Shown here: one piece after another, positions 62,764 through 64,000 of the stretch
How positions within the stretch are numbered: the first letter of the stretch is position 1
How the letters are laid out: every line of letters begins with the position of its first letter
DNA from: Cytophagaceae bacterium
Lineage (GTDB): Bacteria > Bacteroidota > Bacteroidia > Cytophagales > UBA9547
Direction of reading: 5' to 3'
Assembly: GCA_027488865.1 (NCBI GenBank)
Contig: JAIYAU010000026.1
Span: forward strand, 154,496 to 218,495
Length of the DNA stretch: 64,000 nucleotides
Notes under the pieces: model-generated
The model's input: the letters and a program-made list of their open reading frames with translations, nothing else
Told to the model about the DNA's origin: nothing
The model's database searches: none
Position numbers and translations under genes: made by a program

Positions 62764-62795
62764 AGTGTCAGGTGAGGACACCTGCCACGGGGGTG
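62764..62795. repeat. REP-like repeat, family D, right half of a REPIN
   Basis: 32-bp inverted copy of 62587-62618; core caggtgaggacacctg. Two inverted REPs around a short spacer define a REPIN, the usual mobile form. No RAYT of this family in the window. Confidence 0.85.
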
Positions 62796-62825
62796 GGGGG
62801 TGGATGAGGTGCGAGGGAGTCATGG

Positions 62826-62859
62826 TATAATCCGTAGAGACCCTTCGGATGTCTATGGA
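62826..62859. repeat. REP-like repeat, family C
   Basis: 34-bp imperfect palindrome (ccgtagag...ttcggatgtctatgg). Inverted partner at 63744-63777 with 3 differences; the two bracket the TerC-like gene. Confidence 0.85.
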
Positions 62860-62906
62860 AAGGGAGGTCAAGATAGTTTCACTTTTAATTTTAAACAAAG
62901 TTTAAT

Positions 62907-63623
62907 ATGTTTTCATTAAGTCATTTCTTCATTCTATTCCAACTTATGTGGAAAGAAACTTTATTGGGAATTGATAATATTGTTCTTATTTCAATTCTTG
63001 TAGCCAATCTCACTAAAGCCGAAAGGAAAAAAGTACTCTTACTTAGCCTTTCTTTCGTAATGATTTTAAGAATTTCGTTATTATTCATGGTGGGCTCGTA
63101 CATCAAACTTAATACTCCAATAATGGCACCTTTTGTTCAAATTATTACTATTAAAGATTTGATATTGATATCATTAGGTATATTTTTTATTTATAAGGGA
63201 GTAATTGAAATATATAAACAGACGGAAAATAAAAAAAGAGAGAACGAAAATTTAGCAGCTAAGCTAAATTATTTATCCATAATCGCTCAAATAGTCATTG
63301 TTGATCTAATTTTTTCTCATGATTCCATGCTCATGCTTTTCGGTTTGACAAATAATAAAGTAATCATGATTATGGTTATCATGATTTCAGTGCTATATAA
63401 GTTAGTTTTTGCAAGCATATTTGGAAATTTGATAAATAAAAATCCATTAATAAGAACGTTGGTGCCATGGTTGATAATATTGACAGGAATTGTTTTGATC
63501 GGAGAAGGGTTTCATCAAAACTTTGGTACAGTAATAGTAACCCCTTTATACTATCTTTTAATAGTAGTTCTAATCTTTGATATAATCAAAATGAGATTAA
63601 GGAAAATGAAATCGGAAAATTGA
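62907..63623 (+). CDS. TerC-like integral membrane protein
   Basis: 238 residues, seven predicted membrane spans. WKETLLGIDNIVLISILVAN is the TerC/YkoY first motif, with the conserved IDN in the membrane, and VIVDLIFSHDSMLMLFGL is the second, with acidic residues in the membrane. GEGFHQNFGTVIVTPLYY is the last family motif. TerC proteins export manganese or calcium and support metal loading of secreted enzymes. In several positions the sequence departs from the usual consensus (HDSM instead of LDSV). It lies between two inverted family C REP repeats and is followed by a RAYT gene. Confidence 0.82.
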   Translation: MFSLSHFFILFQLMWKETLLGIDNIVLISILVANLTKAERKKVLLLSLSFVMILRISLLFMVGSYIKLNTPIMAPFVQIITIKDLILISLGIFFIYKGVIEIYKQTENKKRENENLAAKLNYLSIIAQIVIVDLIFSHDSMLMLFGLTNNKVIMIMVIMISVLYKLVFASIFGNLINKNPLIRTLVPWLIILTGIVLIGEGFHQNFGTVIVTPLYYLLIVVLIFDIIKMRLRKMKSEN

Positions 63624-63743
63624 GGGTAATTCTCCTTACCGTCTCTGTCCTTAGTCTAAACGCATTGGGGACACACTATAAATTAGTTTGTTTCTCACCT
63701 TATTAAACTCCGACATTTTGTTTTTACCATCAATCACCCCCTA

Positions 63744-63777
63744 TCCGTAGACTTCCGAAGGGTGTCTACGGATTATA
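63744..63777. repeat. REP-like repeat, family C
   Basis: 34-bp palindromic element tccgtagacttccgaagggt..., inverted relative to 62826, 78 bases upstream of the RAYT 3 start. The remaining bases 63624-63854 hold no gene. Confidence 0.9.
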
Positions 63778-63854
63778 CAATGACTGTAGAGTCTCCGACT
63801 CGGATTCCTGCCAATAGTTTTTCCATTTCACCGACAATTCCCTAAATTTACCTC

Positions 63855-64000
63855 ATGCCAACAGGAGGTTACCAGATTAGAGATCAACATGCTATCCATT
63901 TCATCACTTTTGCTGTGGTCGAGTGGGTCGATGTATTCACACGGAAAGAATATGTAGATATTGTGCTTGACAGCCTTCGGTACTGCCAAGAGAAAAAAGG
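63855..64000 (+). CDS. REP-associated tyrosine transposase, 5' part only (RAYT family 3)
   Basis: The first 48 codons of a Y1-type transposase, cut by the window edge. It begins MPTGGYQIRDQHAIHFITFA, followed by VVEWVDVFTRKEYVDIVLDS and LRYCQEKK. The layout matches the N-terminus of RAYT families 1 and 2 (hydrophobic strand, W-VDVFTR, SLRYCQ) but the sequence is clearly different. The HUH motif lies beyond the window. Family C palindromes upstream are its likely cognate repeats. Confidence 0.85.
   Translation, partial: MPTGGYQIRDQHAIHFITFAVVEWVDVFTRKEYVDIVLDSLRYCQEKK

Overview
This window is from an AT-rich member of the Bacteroidota. The evidence is a type IX secretion system (T9SS) core pair, porU and porV. 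There are also several secreted proteins with T9SS type A or type B (gliding-associated) C-terminal sorting domains, two PorP/SprF-like proteins, many short SPII lipoproteins, and -7 elements of the form TAnnTTTG. I cannot assign a genus or family from the sequence alone.

Layout. 1-3360 is housekeeping metabolism: a 5'-truncated ilvA, a DUF3108 lipoprotein, hisF and apt. 3370-8501 holds envelope genes of unclear role: a secreted/membrane protein next to a WG-repeat protein, and a CPBP intramembrane protease. 8539-12663 is a compact unit of ECF sigma factor, membrane anti-sigma factor with exported SprB-like and C-terminal sorting-like domains, a T9SS type B LRR protein, and a divergent PorP/SprF-like protein. 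12812-15518 is a mosaic zone: an LRR/T9SS type A gene, an orphan sorting tail just downstream, and a decayed partial copy of the PorP-like gene next to tRNA-Arg(ACG). 15775-19204 is peroxide defence (ahpD, ahpC), an FKBP lipoprotein and an NrnA-like phosphoesterase. 19394-34048 holds ndk, an SDR, a BadF-type kinase, porV-porU, purS, pssA, an MBL hydrolase, slyD, two envelope proteins, ridA and a MoxR ATPase. 34215-44829 holds a large FAD/Fe-S oxidoreductase, a polytopic membrane protein, oxyR and a secreted nucleotidase-phytase fusion.

44900-53400 is an accessory island. It has two families of REP-associated tyrosine transposase (RAYT), each with its own REP-like palindrome. One copy is a pseudogene, one is intact and sits inside the remains of another. 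Around them are a PagL-like lipid A deacylase bracketed by REP repeats, a cluster of three paralogous proteins that may be immunity proteins with a frameshifted gene among them, and a three-gene block between 68-bp direct repeats. 53404-62033 is an SprF-like gene downstream of a 2552-residue T9SS type B adhesin. 62500-64000 is a second REP-rich zone with two more palindrome families, a TerC-like gene and the start of a third RAYT gene that runs off the end.

The main themes are T9SS-dependent surface display (secretion core, cargo, SprF partners, and a sigma/anti-sigma pair that may report on it) and REP/RAYT remodelling of the accessory regions. OxyR here keeps both redox cysteines at positions 199 and 208 and may regulate the ahpC/ahpD pair 22 kb away. 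Function calls rest on motif recognition by eye; no database search was possible.
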